From NCBI GenBank assembly GCA_003242735.1, contig QGVH01000010.1:1-64000 (forward strand): DNA of 64,000 nucleotides, in the 5' to 3' direction. The stretch is from a bacterium. GTDB taxonomy: Bacteria; Gemmatimonadota; Gemmatimonadetes; Longimicrobiales; RSA9. The stretch's first letter is position 1; every line of letters starts with the position of its first letter. The notes below the pieces were generated by a model. The model searched no databases, had not been told where the DNA came from, and worked only from the letters and a program-made list of their open reading frames with translations. Positions 62,926 through 64,000 of the stretch are shown here, one piece after another. A program made the translations under genes and the position numbers.

Positions 62926-64000
62926 TCAAGCGGGACGTTCGGAGGCGAGGGCGGGACCGGGCAGCCGGAGCGTGAACGTGCTGCCCACGCCCGGCGCGCT
63001 GCGCACCAACACGTCCCCGCCCAGGAGACGCGCCAGCCGTCGCGCGACGCTGAGCCCGAGCCCGGTGCCGTCGCGGCTCCGGGTCCGCGTCGGCTCGACC
63101 TGCCAGAAGGGCTCGAAGATCCGCTCGTGGTGTTCAGGCGCGATGCCGACTCCCGCGTCCTCTACGTCCACGAACACCTCGCCGCCGCGCTCCTCCAGGC
63201 GGACCCGGATCTCGCCCTGGTCCGTGAACTTGATGGCGTTGGACAGGAGACCGGAGAGGATATGCCGGACCTTCGCCGCGTCTGTCTCGATCCGCACGGC
63301 GTGCTGCGGCAGGGTGAGCCCGATCCGGAGTCCGCGCTCCGCGGCGCGCGGCTGGAGCAGCGCCGCCACCTCGCGGGTCAGCGCCGTGATGTCGGTCGGC
63401 TCCGGCCGCGCTTCCTCGGTGCCGGCCTCGATCCGCGTGAACGTCAGGATCTCCTCGATGAGCTGGAGGAGGTGCTGCGCACACCCGCGCACACGCTCCA
63501 CCTGCGAGCGGAGCCCCTCGGGCAGCAGCGCGGGCACGCCCAGGAGCCAGAGCTCTGTGTAGCCGATGATGGCGTTGAGCGGAGTCCTCAATTCGTGGCT
63601 CATGATCGACAGGAAGTCGGACTTCGCCCGGTCCGCGTCCCGCGCCTGCTCACGCAGCCGCGCGTTTTCTTCGGCCAGCAGCCGCTCGCGCTCTGCCGCC
63701 TCACGCCGCTCCGTGACGTCCGCGCACACGGCCACCACGCGCCCTGACTCGTAGAGCGCATCCAGCAGTAGCCGCCCGTGCATCTCGATCCAGCACGTTG
63801 GGCCGCCGGGCGGCGCCACGCGGTAGTCGATCCTGAACGCATCCCCACCGCCCTTGCGGACCGCGTCCTCGAGCGCGGCACGGAAGCGGGCGCGGTCCTC
63901 TTCCTGGATCGTCTTTGCGAATCTGTCCAGTGACACTCCGGCGGTCGCCTCACTGAGGCCGTGAAGGGAAGCGAGGGCGGGGGTCGAGGTGACACGATCG
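62926..64000 (-). CDS. PAS-domain sensor histidine kinase, 5' end beyond the window
   Basis: At least 357 residues remain. The PAS fragment begins before the right edge (DRVTSTPALASLHGLSEATA reads in frame from 63999), followed by HisKA with MSHELRTPLNAIIGYTEL and a complete ATPase domain (SNAIKFTDQ, GVGIAPEH, GTGLGLSVARRLARLLGG). The region from MSHELRTP to the end resembles the kinase at 25331-27334. A macrodomain gene and a second kinase follow on the same strand; no response regulator is seen. Confidence 0.92.
   Translation of the reverse strand, partial: DRVTSTPALASLHGLSEATAGVSLDRFAKTIQEEDRARFRAALEDAVRKGGGDAFRIDYRVAPPGGPTCWIEMHGRLLLDALYESGRVVAVCADVTERREAAERERLLAEENARLREQARDADRAKSDFLSIMSHELRTPLNAIIGYTELWLLGVPALLPEGLRSQVERVRGCAQHLLQLIEEILTFTRIEAGTEEARPEPTDITALTREVAALLQPRAAERGLRIGLTLPQHAVRIETDAAKVRHILSGLLSNAIKFTDQGEIRVRLEERGGEVFVDVEDAGVGIAPEHHERIFEPFWQVEPTRTRSRDGTGLGLSVARRLARLLGGDVLVRSAPGVGSTFTLRLPGPALASERPA

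Overview
The window is very GC-rich (G/C at nearly every third codon position) and dense with bacterial genes. There is no rRNA, tRNA or ribosomal-protein marker. The gene content suggests a Gemmatimonadota-like soil or compost bacterium: several secreted S9, S10 and M28 peptidases, a penicillin-acylase homologue, DUF4097 and DUF4105 proteins, a Clp_N/GntR regulator, SURF1, and multi-sensor histidine kinases. This assignment is inference from gene content only.

Layout. 1-671: the right part of an IS21-family element (truncated istB plus terminal repeats) abutting what looks like the last two repeats and one spacer of a CRISPR array. 1018-8521: S10 carboxypeptidase, a small basic protein, manganese catalase, a histidine kinase/HD-GYP response-regulator pair, and an M23 lipoprotein. 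8974-11418: two membrane proteins and an NmrA-like reductase. 11529-25213: an exported hydrolase zone (two S9 peptidases, M28 peptidase, CapA-like protein, HExxH protein, class-V aminotransferase) with a decayed TolB-like gene, a histone-H1-like protein and a DUF4105 membrane protein. 25331-37254: GAF histidine kinase, penicillin acylase, then a leftward block of M50 protease, NUDIX, MoxR ATPase, MutY, VWA protein and FabH. 37458-43419: lipoproteins, an amidohydrolase gene broken by a chimeric insertion element, a PhzF-like enzyme and a DUF4097 protein. 43620-48126: histidine degradation genes hutF and hutU flanking a Clp_N/GntR regulator. 48826-56269: DUF1611 protein, Lon protease with a large inserted linker, SDR, SURF1, lipoprotein. 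56543-64000: FadR-type and Rrf2-type regulators, a VOC dioxygenase, a small conserved protein, a class-C beta-lactamase-fold hydrolase, and a leftward cluster of two sensor kinases with a macrodomain protein between them.

How the genes work together. The exported peptidases and the acylase would break down proteins and amides; HutU and HutF take part of the histidine path, with no hutH or hutI seen here. MoxR ATPase plus VWA protein is a recurring chaperone-like pair. Kinase and HD-GYP regulator form one translationally coupled two-component system, while three other kinases have no adjacent regulator.

Most notable signals: the CRISPR remnant beside IS21; the IS1595-like/TnpB chimera in the amidohydrolase, whose removal with one target repeat restores the frame exactly; the roughly 120-residue Ala/Gly/Pro/Glu insert just before the Lon Walker A motif; two evenly spaced arrays of three palindromes (52-53 bp and 62 bp periods); overlapping Clp_N and GntR reading frames; and a one-base frameshift in a C tract of a sensor kinase. 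No complete, clearly new multi-gene system is visible.
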